A stretch of DNA of 64,000 nt from Fluviibacter phosphoraccumulans (GTDB lineage: Bacteria > Pseudomonadota > Gammaproteobacteria > Burkholderiales > Rhodocyclaceae): positions 744,001-808,000 of the forward strand of contig NZ_AP019011.1 of NCBI RefSeq assembly GCF_016110345.1. The letters are read 5' to 3'. Below the pieces are notes generated by a model. That model searched no databases and had not been told where the DNA came from. It worked only from the letters and a program-made list of their open reading frames with translations. Position numbers and translations under genes: made by a program. This document shows, piece by piece, positions 55,091 through 62,538 of this stretch (the stretch's first letter is position 1; each line of letters starts with the position of its first letter).

Positions 55091-55960
55091 TTATTGAATC
55101 TGTTGGATGCCTGCCAGCACCCAGCCGCCTTGACCGGTGATCGGTTTGGTCAAATGCCAGATTTCGTCAATAGCTACAGGTGCCGCGTTGGCTTCTTCGC
55201 GCAGCATGCCATTAAAGCGGACGCTAACGACATAACGTTGTGCCTCGTGTTCGACATCCAGAATTTCGGCATTCAGCGAAACGATGTCTGTTTTCTGCGC
55301 AGCACCTTGGCGCTGCTCCAGATCCATACGGATTTCGGCAAACATTTCGGGGGAGGTGAATTCACGGATGTCCGCCAGATCGCCGGCATCGTGAGCAGCC
55401 TGCAGGCGGATAAAACCCACCTTGGCGTTACGAATAAAGCCATCGGCATCAAAGTTCGCAGGAATCTTGCTGGCGGTTGCATTGCTGCCACCACTGCTTT
55501 CATTGGCTTGATACATGGAGGCTGGTGCGTTGTAGGGGGCACCGGCACCAGCCATGCTGGCTTGTTGATGGGTGGCACGCTTGCGCAGGAAGTACCCAAT
55601 CACAGCCATGACGGCAAAAGCGATCAAGGCAAACATCATCATGTTGGCCAACTCTTCGCCAAAACCGAAGTGGCTAGCCAAAGCCGCCAGACCTAATCCA
55701 GCGGCCAGACCCGCGAGTGGGCCCATCCATGAACGCTTGGGCTGAGCGGCTGGCGTTGCAGCTGCCGGTGCTTTGGCCGTTGCCGCCGAGGCTGGCGCAG
55801 CAGTTTGTGGCGATGCCGTTGTGGCAGGCTTGCTAACAGGTGCCATCTGACGCTGCATACCAAACGACTTGCCGCCGCCGACACGCGCTGCTTCTGCGTT
55901 ACCAACAGCCATCGTTAGGCCAACCGCTAATGCTGCTGCAAAAAGGGCTAAACGTTTCAT
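55091..55960 (-). CDS. Tim44-like domain protein, exported
   Basis: 289 residues. Signal peptide to about residue 24 (VGNAEAARVGGGKSFG), then an Ala/Pro/Thr-rich linker, two hydrophobic segments around 80-98 and 105-125 and a C-terminal Tim44-like domain (about 165-289) with FIRNAKVGFIRLQAAHDAGDLADIREF. The SFGMQRQ start of the mature protein is common in betaproteobacterial members. Function in bacteria is not established. Divergent from tig. Confidence 0.88.
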   Translation of the reverse strand: MKRLALFAAALAVGLTMAVGNAEAARVGGGKSFGMQRQMAPVSKPATTASPQTAAPASAATAKAPAAATPAAQPKRSWMGPLAGLAAGLGLAALASHFGFGEELANMMMFALIAFAVMAVIGYFLRKRATHQQASMAGAGAPYNAPASMYQANESSGGSNATASKIPANFDADGFIRNAKVGFIRLQAAHDAGDLADIREFTSPEMFAEIRMDLEQRQGAAQKTDIVSLNAEILDVEHEAQRYVVSVRFNGMLREEANAAPVAIDEIWHLTKPITGQGGWVLAGIQQIQ

Positions 55961-56097
55961 AAAAGTCTCCTTGAGAGTCTCTGGTCAGGTTTTGCTGAGC
56001 ATACCGTTGAAAGATCGCTTATTTATTAGGGAAAGCTTAAGTTCTAGCGGAATGGTCAGAGACAAGTTGCACCACACACTGGGAGAGCGCCTTCGGA

Positions 56098-56103
56098 TAT
56101 AAT
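56098..56103 (+). promoter_or_regulatory. -10 element of tig
   Basis: A perfect TATAAT 45 bases before the tig ATG. No convincing -35 is found 16-18 bases upstream. Confidence 0.5.
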
Positions 56104-56147
56104 CACTGGTTTTGCAAGTCCAGCCTTTATTCATTAGGAACGAATTC

Positions 56148-57479
56148 ATGAGCACCCCCGAAACCGTCCAGGAAGCACCAGCCGCATCAGTAGAAACCTC
56201 GCCGTTGGCGCGTACGATCGAACTGACCGTTGCCGCCAAGGAAGTTGAAGCCGCAACCGACGCCCGCCTGGCGCGCATGGGCAAGACCCTCAAGATTGCC
56301 GGCTTCCGTCCGGGTAAGGTCCCCGCTAAAGTAGTCAAGCAGCATCATGGTATGCAGGCTCATGAAGAGGCCCTGAACGAAATCGTTGGCCGTGCCTTTG
56401 GTGAAGCGATCACCCAGCAAAACCTTAAGGTGGCTGGTTATCCGCGCATTGAGCCTAAGGGCGACCTGCTGGGCGAAACGCTGACATTTACAGCGACTTT
56501 TGAGTTGTATCCCGAATTCACTTTAGCCGATGTCGCATCGGCTGAAATTGAGCGCCCGGTGCATGAAGTTACCGCCGCTGACGTTGATAAGACGTTGGAA
56601 ATTCTGCGTAAGCAGCGTGTTGGCTACGAAAACGTTGACCGTGCCGCTCAGAAGGAAGACCGTGTGGTCATCGACTTCCTGGGTAAAAAAGATGGCGTTG
56701 CCTTTGCCGGTGGCGAAGCCAAAGATTATCCGATGGTGCTGGGCAAGGGCACGTTGCTGCCTGAGTTCGAAGCCGCCATTGAGGGTTGTACCGCCGGTAC
56801 CGCCAAGACCTTTGATCTGACGTTCCCGGCCGAATACGGCAATACCGATCTGGCTGGCCAGACGGTGCAGTTTGATCTGAACGTCAAGCAAGTTCAGGGT
56901 CCGGTGATTCCAGAATTGGACGAAGCTTTTGTTAAGGCCATGGGCGTTGAAAGCGGTAAGGCCGATGATCTGCACGCAGAAGTTGAAAAGAACCTCAAGG
57001 GCGAAGTGAAGAAGCGCATCCACCAGCGTGTCCGTGAAGCTGTCATGGAGAAGCTGGATACTCTGAACCCGATCGCTGTGCCGAAAGCCATGGTCGAGCA
57101 GGAAACCTATCGTCTGATGCAGAATACGCGTGAAGAAATGAAGCAGCGTGGCATGAAGGGTGATATCCCGATGCAGCCGGAATGGTTTACCGACCGTGCG
57201 CTGCCACGCGTGCGTATGGGCCTGATTCTGGCGCAACTGGTAGAAACAGAAAACCTGGTTGCCACCCAAGAACAGATCGATGCACGTATTGCCGAGATGG
57301 CTGAGACTTATCAGCATCCGGCTGAAGTGGTGCAGTGGTACAAGCAGGATCGTCAGCGCCTGGCCGGTATCGAATCGGAAGTACTGGAAGAAAACGTCGT
57401 GGCTTGGGTTCTGGCCCGTGCCAAGGTTACTGAAAAGGCCATTGATTTCGACGAAATCATGGGTCAGCAGGGACTGTAA
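56148..57479 (+). CDS. tig: trigger factor, ribosome-associated chaperone and prolyl isomerase
   Basis: 443 residues from the ATG at 56148 (MSTPETVQEAP), preceded by TAGGAA. N-terminal ribosome-binding domain with GFRPGKVPAKVVKQHHG (about 60), FKBP-type isomerase domain (about 160-250; DRVVIDFLGKKDGVAFAGGEA), and the C-terminal substrate cradle. Binds nascent chains at the ribosome exit. Followed by a strong terminator, so clpP must have a promoter of its own or receive read-through. Confidence 0.96.
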   Translation: MSTPETVQEAPAASVETSPLARTIELTVAAKEVEAATDARLARMGKTLKIAGFRPGKVPAKVVKQHHGMQAHEEALNEIVGRAFGEAITQQNLKVAGYPRIEPKGDLLGETLTFTATFELYPEFTLADVASAEIERPVHEVTAADVDKTLEILRKQRVGYENVDRAAQKEDRVVIDFLGKKDGVAFAGGEAKDYPMVLGKGTLLPEFEAAIEGCTAGTAKTFDLTFPAEYGNTDLAGQTVQFDLNVKQVQGPVIPELDEAFVKAMGVESGKADDLHAEVEKNLKGEVKKRIHQRVREAVMEKLDTLNPIAVPKAMVEQETYRLMQNTREEMKQRGMKGDIPMQPEWFTDRALPRVRMGLILAQLVETENLVATQEQIDARIAEMAETYQHPAEVVQWYKQDRQRLAGIESEVLEENVVAWVLARAKVTEKAIDFDEIMGQQGL

Positions 57480-57510
57480 GCCACGTTTTTTAGTTATTGC
57501 TTGATCGTTT

Positions 57511-57546
57511 AACCGGCCGGGTTCGCCCGGCCGGTTGCGTTTTTAG
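57511..57546 (+). terminator. rho-independent terminator of tig
   Basis: An 11-base-pair stem AACCGGCCGGG / CCCGGCCGGTT with a TTCG tetraloop, then GCGTTTTTAG. Strong. Confidence 0.92.
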
Positions 57547-57705
57547 ACGTTGACCCCCAGCTAAGTCATTGATTCAGGCTGTTCCTGTTTTATTCCGACG
57601 CATTTTCCAGGAAAAAATTGGCAAAAGCTGCCTGAATCCAGCAAAAAGAGCCGCTTTTGCGGCATGATTACACTCAATAAACCGAAATACCCCTCTGGAG
57701 CACAC

Positions 57706-58350
57706 ATGTTTACCCATAATGGACTCGTCGATACCCTGGTACAGACCCATCCGGACCCCCAAGCGATTGGTTTGGTGCCCATGGTCGTGGAGCAGAGCGG
57801 TCGGGGTGAACGCGCGTTTGATATTTACTCCCGCCTGCTGAAAGAGCGCGTGGTCTTTTTGGTCGGTCCGGTTAATGACATGAGCGCCAATCTGATCGTT
57901 GCTCAGCTGCTGTTCTTGGAAGCCGAGAACCCGGATAAAGACATTCACCTCTATATCAACTCGCCGGGTGGCTCCGTCACGGCGGGACTGTCGATTTACG
58001 ACACCATGCAATTTGTAAAGCCCGATGTCTCGACGCTTTGTCTGGGGCAGGCCGCTTCGATGGGTGCCTTTCTGCTGACGGCAGGCGCCAAGGGCAAGCG
58101 TTTCTCCCTGCCTAATTCGCGCGTCATGATTCATCAGCCACTGGGTGGTTTCCAGGGCCAGGCCTCAGACATCGCGATTCACGCCAAAGAGATTCTCTCG
58201 TTGCGTTCTAAACTCAACAATATGTTGGCTGAGCATACCGGTCAGGACGTCGAGCGTATCGAGCGTGATACGGATCGTGACAACTTTATGTCGGCCGATG
58301 AAGCGGTTACTTATGGATTGATCGACAAAGTACTCGGCAAGCGTGGCTAA
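57706..58350 (+). CDS. clpP: ATP-dependent Clp protease proteolytic subunit
   Basis: 214 residues. The ATG at 57706 (MFTHNGLVDTLVQ) has GGAG six bases upstream and is preferred over the in-frame ATG at 57664. Catalytic residues are visible: Ser in GQAASMGAFLL, His in MIHQPLGG, Asp in the following helix region. Forms the tetradecameric chamber that works with ClpX, encoded 34 bases downstream. The 160-base gap to the tig terminator contains short inverted repeats (GATTCAGG at 57571 with CCTGAATC at 57631; GCCGC-TTTT-GCGGC at 57650-57663). Confidence 0.96.
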   Translation: MFTHNGLVDTLVQTHPDPQAIGLVPMVVEQSGRGERAFDIYSRLLKERVVFLVGPVNDMSANLIVAQLLFLEAENPDKDIHLYINSPGGSVTAGLSIYDTMQFVKPDVSTLCLGQAASMGAFLLTAGAKGKRFSLPNSRVMIHQPLGGFQGQASDIAIHAKEILSLRSKLNNMLAEHTGQDVERIERDTDRDNFMSADEAVTYGLIDKVLGKRG

Positions 58351-58384
58351 TCGCCAGATTTAAAGCATTTGAAAGAATTAAGCT

Positions 58385-59659
58385 ATGAGTAAAGATAAAC
58401 AGAGCGACGTTAAGAAAGATCCAGAAAAGCCTTTGTATTGCTCTTTCTGCGGCAAAAGCCAGCACGAAGTCAAAAAGCTGATTGCCGGTCCTTCCGTCTT
58501 TATCTGTGATGAGTGTATTGAGCTGTGTACCGATATCGTTCAGGATGAAGTGGAAGAAGCCGTCAAAGCAGTTAAGGACAGCCTGCCGACACCGCGCGAA
58601 ATTCGCGAAACGCTGGATGAGTACGTGATCGGTCAGGAACCTGCCAAGAAGATTTTGGCGGTAGCCGTTTATAACCATTACAAACGCCTGCGCATGCCGT
58701 CTGCCAAGGATGATGGTGTTGAACTGTCTAAGTCGAATATCCTGCTGATCGGTCCGACCGGCTCAGGCAAAACATTGCTCGCCCAAACCTTGGCGCGCCT
58801 GCTGGACGTGCCCTTTGTTATGGCCGATGCGACCACGCTGACGGAAGCCGGTTATGTCGGTGAAGACGTCGAGAACATCATCCAGAAGCTCTTGCAGAAG
58901 TGCGATTACGACGTCGAGAAAGCGCGTCAGGGTATCGTTTACATTGATGAAATCGACAAGATTTCGCGTAAATCGGACAATCCATCGATCACCCGTGACG
59001 TATCGGGCGAAGGCGTTCAACAGGCACTGCTTAAGCTGATCGAAGGTACCGTGGCGTCGGTGCCGCCACAGGGCGGCCGTAAGCACCCTAATCAGGACTT
59101 TGTTCAGGTAGACACCACGAATATCTTGTTCATTTGCGGTGGTGCTTTTGAAGGTATCGACAAGGTTATTCGCAACCGTACCGAGAAAACCGGTATCGGC
59201 TTTGGCGCTGAAGTGACGGGCAAGGAAGAAAAGGCCATCACCACGCTGCTCAAGGCGGTCGAGCCAGAAGATCTGATCAAGTACGGTCTCATTCCAGAAC
59301 TGATTGGTCGTTTGCCTGTGGTGGCGACCCTGGAAGAGCTGAATGATGCGGCACTGGTGCGTATTCTTACCGAACCCAAGAACGCCTTGACCAAGCAGTA
59401 TCAAAAGCTGTTCCAAATGGAAGGCGTGGATCTGGAATTCCGTCCGGAAGCGCTGAAGGCCATTGCCAAACGTGCACTGGAACGCAAAACCGGTGCCCGT
59501 GGTTTGCGTTCAATCGTTGAGGCCACTTTGCTCGATACGATGTACGATTTGCCGGGTAGCACGGATATTGCCAAGGTGGTGGTCGAAGAGGCCGCCATTA
59601 CCGGCGAAAGCAAACCGTTGTATGTGTTACAGGAAGGTGCGCAAGCTCAAGCCAGCTGA
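58385..59659 (+). CDS. clpX: ATP-dependent Clp protease unfoldase subunit ClpX
   Basis: 424 residues, normal length. N-terminal zinc domain (CSFCGKSQHEVKKL, ending FICDECIELC), AAA+ core with Walker A GPTGSGKT and Walker B IVYIDEIDK, the pore loop GYVGEDVEN and the RSIVEATLLDTMYDLP C-terminal part. Delivers substrates to ClpP. Start preceded by AAAGAATTAAGCT. Confidence 0.97.
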   Translation: MSKDKQSDVKKDPEKPLYCSFCGKSQHEVKKLIAGPSVFICDECIELCTDIVQDEVEEAVKAVKDSLPTPREIRETLDEYVIGQEPAKKILAVAVYNHYKRLRMPSAKDDGVELSKSNILLIGPTGSGKTLLAQTLARLLDVPFVMADATTLTEAGYVGEDVENIIQKLLQKCDYDVEKARQGIVYIDEIDKISRKSDNPSITRDVSGEGVQQALLKLIEGTVASVPPQGGRKHPNQDFVQVDTTNILFICGGAFEGIDKVIRNRTEKTGIGFGAEVTGKEEKAITTLLKAVEPEDLIKYGLIPELIGRLPVVATLEELNDAALVRILTEPKNALTKQYQKLFQMEGVDLEFRPEALKAIAKRALERKTGARGLRSIVEATLLDTMYDLPGSTDIAKVVVEEAAITGESKPLYVLQEGAQAQAS

Positions 59660-59681
59660 TTTCGAAAACCGGGTGGTGTGG

Positions 59682-59709
59682 CTTGAAAATGCTCGCATCA
59701 CCCCCAACT
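59682..59709 (+). promoter_or_regulatory. sigma-32 (RpoH) promoter of lon
   Basis: CTTGAAA at 59682-59688 (perfect -35), 13-base spacer, CCCCAACT at 59702-59709 (CCCCA plus the final T of the -10). Transcription would start near 59715-59716, about 60 bases before the lon ATG. It lies between clpX and lon, as lon heat-shock promoters do in other proteobacteria. Confidence 0.85.
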
Positions 59710-59716
59710 GCGGCAA

Positions 59717-59742
59717 GGTATCCCTGAACCCTTGGGGATACC
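59717..59742 (+). other. 5' hairpin of the lon heat-shock transcript
   Basis: GGTATCCC pairs with GGGATACC around a ten-base loop. It begins within one or two bases of the predicted start site of the sigma-32 transcript. It has no T tract and so is not a terminator; a role in mRNA stability is possible. Confidence 0.5.
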
Positions 59743-59775
59743 CCGAAAGAGAACAGAACCATAAAGGCCACAGTG

Positions 59776-62259
59776 ATGACCGATCAAATCGAAATCCCCG
59801 AAGACGAACAGGCACCCGAGCAGGAAGTGCAAGTGAAGCCGGTCGTGCTGCAACCCGGTGAGCAGGCGCGTCTACCGATGCTGCCGCTGCGCGATGTGGT
59901 GGTCTTCCCGCAGATGGTGATCCCGCTATTCGTTGGTCGACCCAAATCGATCAGGGCGCTGGAGCTGGCCATGGAAGCCAGCAAGTCGGTGGTGTTGGTT
60001 GCCCAGAAGTCGGCGGCGGATGATGATCCTGCGCCCGAACAGTTATACAAGGTCGGTTGCGTGGCCAGCATTCTGCAATTGCTCAAGCTGCCCGATGGCA
60101 CGGTTAAAGTGCTGGTGGAAGGCACGCGCCGCGTACACATCAACAGCATTGAAGCGCAGGACGATCTGTTCTTTGCCGAGGTGACGGCGCTCGATAGCGA
60201 ACAAACGGACGACAATGAAGTTGAAGCCATGCGCCGTGCGCTGGTGGCGCAGTTTGATCAGTACATCAAGCTGAATAAAAAAATTCCGCCGGAAATCCTG
60301 TCGTCGATTTCAGGCATTGAAGACACCGGTCGTCTGTGTGACACCATCGCCGCACACCTGCCGCTAAAGCTGGAGCAGAAGCAGGAAGTGCTGGAATTGC
60401 TCGGTGTGCGTGAGCGTACCGAACGACTGCTCAGCCAGCTCGAATCCGAAATTGATATCCTGCAGGTAGAAAAGCGCATTCGTGGTCGCGTTAAGCGTCA
60501 GATGGAAAAGTCGCAACGCGAGTACTATCTGAACGAGCAGGTCAAAGCCATCCAGAAAGAACTGGGTGAGGGCGAAGAGGGTGCTGATCTCGAAGAGCTG
60601 GACAAGAAGATCAAAGCGGCCGGTATGAGCAAGGAGGCCTTGAAGAAGGCCGAGTCCGAGCTCAAGAAACTCAAGCTGATGTCGCCGATGTCGGCCGAAG
60701 CCACCGTGGTCCGTAATTTCATCGACACGCTGGTTGGCTTGCCGTGGAAGAAAAAGACCCGCGTCAGCAAAGACCTGGCTGGTGCCGAAAAGATCCTCAA
60801 CCAGGATCACTTTGGCCTGGAGCGTGTTAAAGACCGCATTATCGAATACCTCGCTGTTCAGCAACGTGTGGACAAAGTCAAAGCGCCGATTCTGTGTCTG
60901 GTTGGGCCCCCCGGCGTGGGTAAGACCTCCTTGGGTCAGTCGATTGCTAAAGCGACGAACCGGAAGTTCATCCGTATGGCGCTTGGCGGCGTGCGTGATG
61001 AAGCCGAGATTCGCGGTCACCGTCGCACTTACATTGGCTCGATGCCGGGCAAGATTCTCACCAGCCTGACCAAGGTCGGCGTGCGTAATCCGCTCTTCCT
61101 GCTCGACGAAGTCGACAAGATGGGTCAGGATTTCCGTGGTGATCCGTCGTCGGCGCTGCTCGAAGTGCTGGATCCGGAACAGAACCATACCTTCCAGGAT
61201 CACTACGTCGAAGTCGATTTCGACTTGTCGGATGTGATGTTCGTGGCAACCGCCAACAGCCTGAATCTGCCAGGTCCGCTGCTCGATCGTATGGAGATCA
61301 TTCGTCTCTCGGGTTACACCGAAGACGAAAAGGTCAACATCGCCATGCGTTATCTGCTGCCCAAGCAGATCAAGAACAATGGCCTGAAGAAAACCGAAAT
61401 TACGGTCAGTGAACCGGCTATCCGCGACATCGTGCGTTACTACACACGTGAAGCGGGTGTGCGTTCGCTCGAACGTGAGCTTTCCAAGATCTGCCGTAAG
61501 GTTGTTAAGACCCTGCTGCTCAAGAAGAAGACGCCGACAGCGCGTATTCTGGTGACCCCGAAGAACCTGGATAAATTCCTGGGTGTGCGTCGCTTCTCCT
61601 TCGGCATGGCTGAAAAAGAAAATCAGGTGGGGCAGGTGACTGGTCTGGCCTGGACCGAAGTAGGCGGCGAATTGCTGACCATTGAAGTGGCTTCAATGCC
61701 AGGTAAAGGGGTTGTCCAGCGTACGGGTTCCATCGGTGATGTGATGAAAGAATCGGTGGAAGCCGCGCGGACGGTAGTGCGCTCGCGTGCGCGTCGCCTG
61801 GGGATTAAAGATGATGTCTTTGAGAAAACCGATCTGCACGTACACTTTCCGGAAGGCGCTACGCCTAAGGATGGTCCGTCAGCTGGCATCGCCATCACGA
61901 CAGCGATTGTATCGTCGCTGACTGGCATTCCAGTGCGCTGTGATGTCGCCATGACAGGCGAGATCACCCTACGCGGCGAAGTGCTGGCGATTGGTGGCCT
62001 CAAGGAAAAGCTGCTTGCAGCGGTTCGTGGGGGTATCACTCGCGCTTTGATTCCACATGAGAATGTGAAAGATCTGGTCGAGATTCCTGACACCATCAAG
62101 GGTCGTATCGAAATCATTCCGGTTAAATGGATTGATGAAGTTCTGGAGAATGCGCTGGCCAGTACCCCGGTGGCATTGCCAGAGCAAGCCGACGCTGTGG
62201 AACCCGCCGCAGCGGCAGTACCACCTGCCACGGAAGCACCCGCTGCTATTTGTCATTAA
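59776..62259 (+). CDS. lon: ATP-dependent protease Lon
   Basis: 827 residues from the ATG at 59776; a GTG directly before it is the only upstream choice. N-terminal substrate domain (LPMLPLRDVVVFPQMVIPLFVGRPKS), AAA+ module with Walker A GPPGVGKT and the DEVDKM Walker B, and a Ser-Lys protease domain with Ser in PKDGPSAGIA and Lys in GGLKEKLLAA. Degrades misfolded and regulatory proteins in the cytoplasm. The last 30 residues are Ala/Pro/Glu-rich and variable. Confidence 0.97.
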   Translation: MTDQIEIPEDEQAPEQEVQVKPVVLQPGEQARLPMLPLRDVVVFPQMVIPLFVGRPKSIRALELAMEASKSVVLVAQKSAADDDPAPEQLYKVGCVASILQLLKLPDGTVKVLVEGTRRVHINSIEAQDDLFFAEVTALDSEQTDDNEVEAMRRALVAQFDQYIKLNKKIPPEILSSISGIEDTGRLCDTIAAHLPLKLEQKQEVLELLGVRERTERLLSQLESEIDILQVEKRIRGRVKRQMEKSQREYYLNEQVKAIQKELGEGEEGADLEELDKKIKAAGMSKEALKKAESELKKLKLMSPMSAEATVVRNFIDTLVGLPWKKKTRVSKDLAGAEKILNQDHFGLERVKDRIIEYLAVQQRVDKVKAPILCLVGPPGVGKTSLGQSIAKATNRKFIRMALGGVRDEAEIRGHRRTYIGSMPGKILTSLTKVGVRNPLFLLDEVDKMGQDFRGDPSSALLEVLDPEQNHTFQDHYVEVDFDLSDVMFVATANSLNLPGPLLDRMEIIRLSGYTEDEKVNIAMRYLLPKQIKNNGLKKTEITVSEPAIRDIVRYYTREAGVRSLERELSKICRKVVKTLLLKKKTPTARILVTPKNLDKFLGVRRFSFGMAEKENQVGQVTGLAWTEVGGELLTIEVASMPGKGVVQRTGSIGDVMKESVEAARTVVRSRARRLGIKDDVFEKTDLHVHFPEGATPKDGPSAGIAITTAIVSSLTGIPVRCDVAMTGEITLRGEVLAIGGLKEKLLAAVRGGITRALIPHENVKDLVEIPDTIKGRIEIIPVKWIDEVLENALASTPVALPEQADAVEPAAAAVPPATEAPAAICH

Positions 62260-62274
62260 TTCAATAAATTAGCC

Positions 62275-62308
62275 AACGGGGCAGAGTGGTGGTACACTAC
62301 GCCCCGTT
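62275..62308 (+). terminator. stem-loop after lon
   Basis: Arms AACGGGGC and GCCCCGTT enclose 18 bases, followed by GTTAAT, a poor T tract. The loop contains TACACT (62293-62298), which could be the -10 of the DEAD-box gene, so the element may serve as terminator of lon, promoter of the next gene, or both. Confidence 0.5.
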
Positions 62309-62538
62309 GTTAATGACGCGGCGCAATAATGCGCTTCGCATCAAGTGGTTAGCCCTTTGGGGTTAATTACTGGCTAGCCCGGAAGCAACATTCGGGCAAA
62401 CTGTGCATCGTCCCCAGCCGCACCCACAGGGTGTACCGGAATCCGGCCTGACCGGAATCTGTCTGATGGTCGATGTTCTTTTGACCACAGACCATCGCGT
62501 TAGACAAGCGCGACCGGTTTTCCTTAATGGGGATAAAA
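62309..62538 (+). other. long structured leader of the DEAD-box helicase gene
   Basis: About 230 bases without a gene. Two hairpins are seen: GGTTAGCC (62347-62354) with GGCTAGCC (62372-62379), one G-U pair; and GATGGTC (62465-62471) with GACCATC (62490-62496), extended by TGTCT / AGACA outside a bulge. ACCGGAAT occurs twice between them. Long structured leaders are known upstream of cold-induced RNA helicase genes and often serve autocontrol. Confidence 0.55.

Noticed and set aside
55046..55696. A 216-residue forward frame opposite the Tim44-like gene
   Set aside because: No start signal, no recognisable domain; the reverse gene has a signal peptide and a known domain.
56523..57317. A 264-residue reverse frame opposite tig
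   Set aside because: Codon-bias shadow; rich in His/Leu/Phe/Gln as expected from the complement of biased codons.
57571..57663. Inverted repeats in front of clpP as a riboswitch or terminator
   Set aside because: Short arms, no T tract after the last stem and no known riboswitch pattern; kept only as a note under clpP.
60364..61203. A 279-residue reverse frame opposite lon
   Set aside because: Same reason; no motif and internal to a certain gene.
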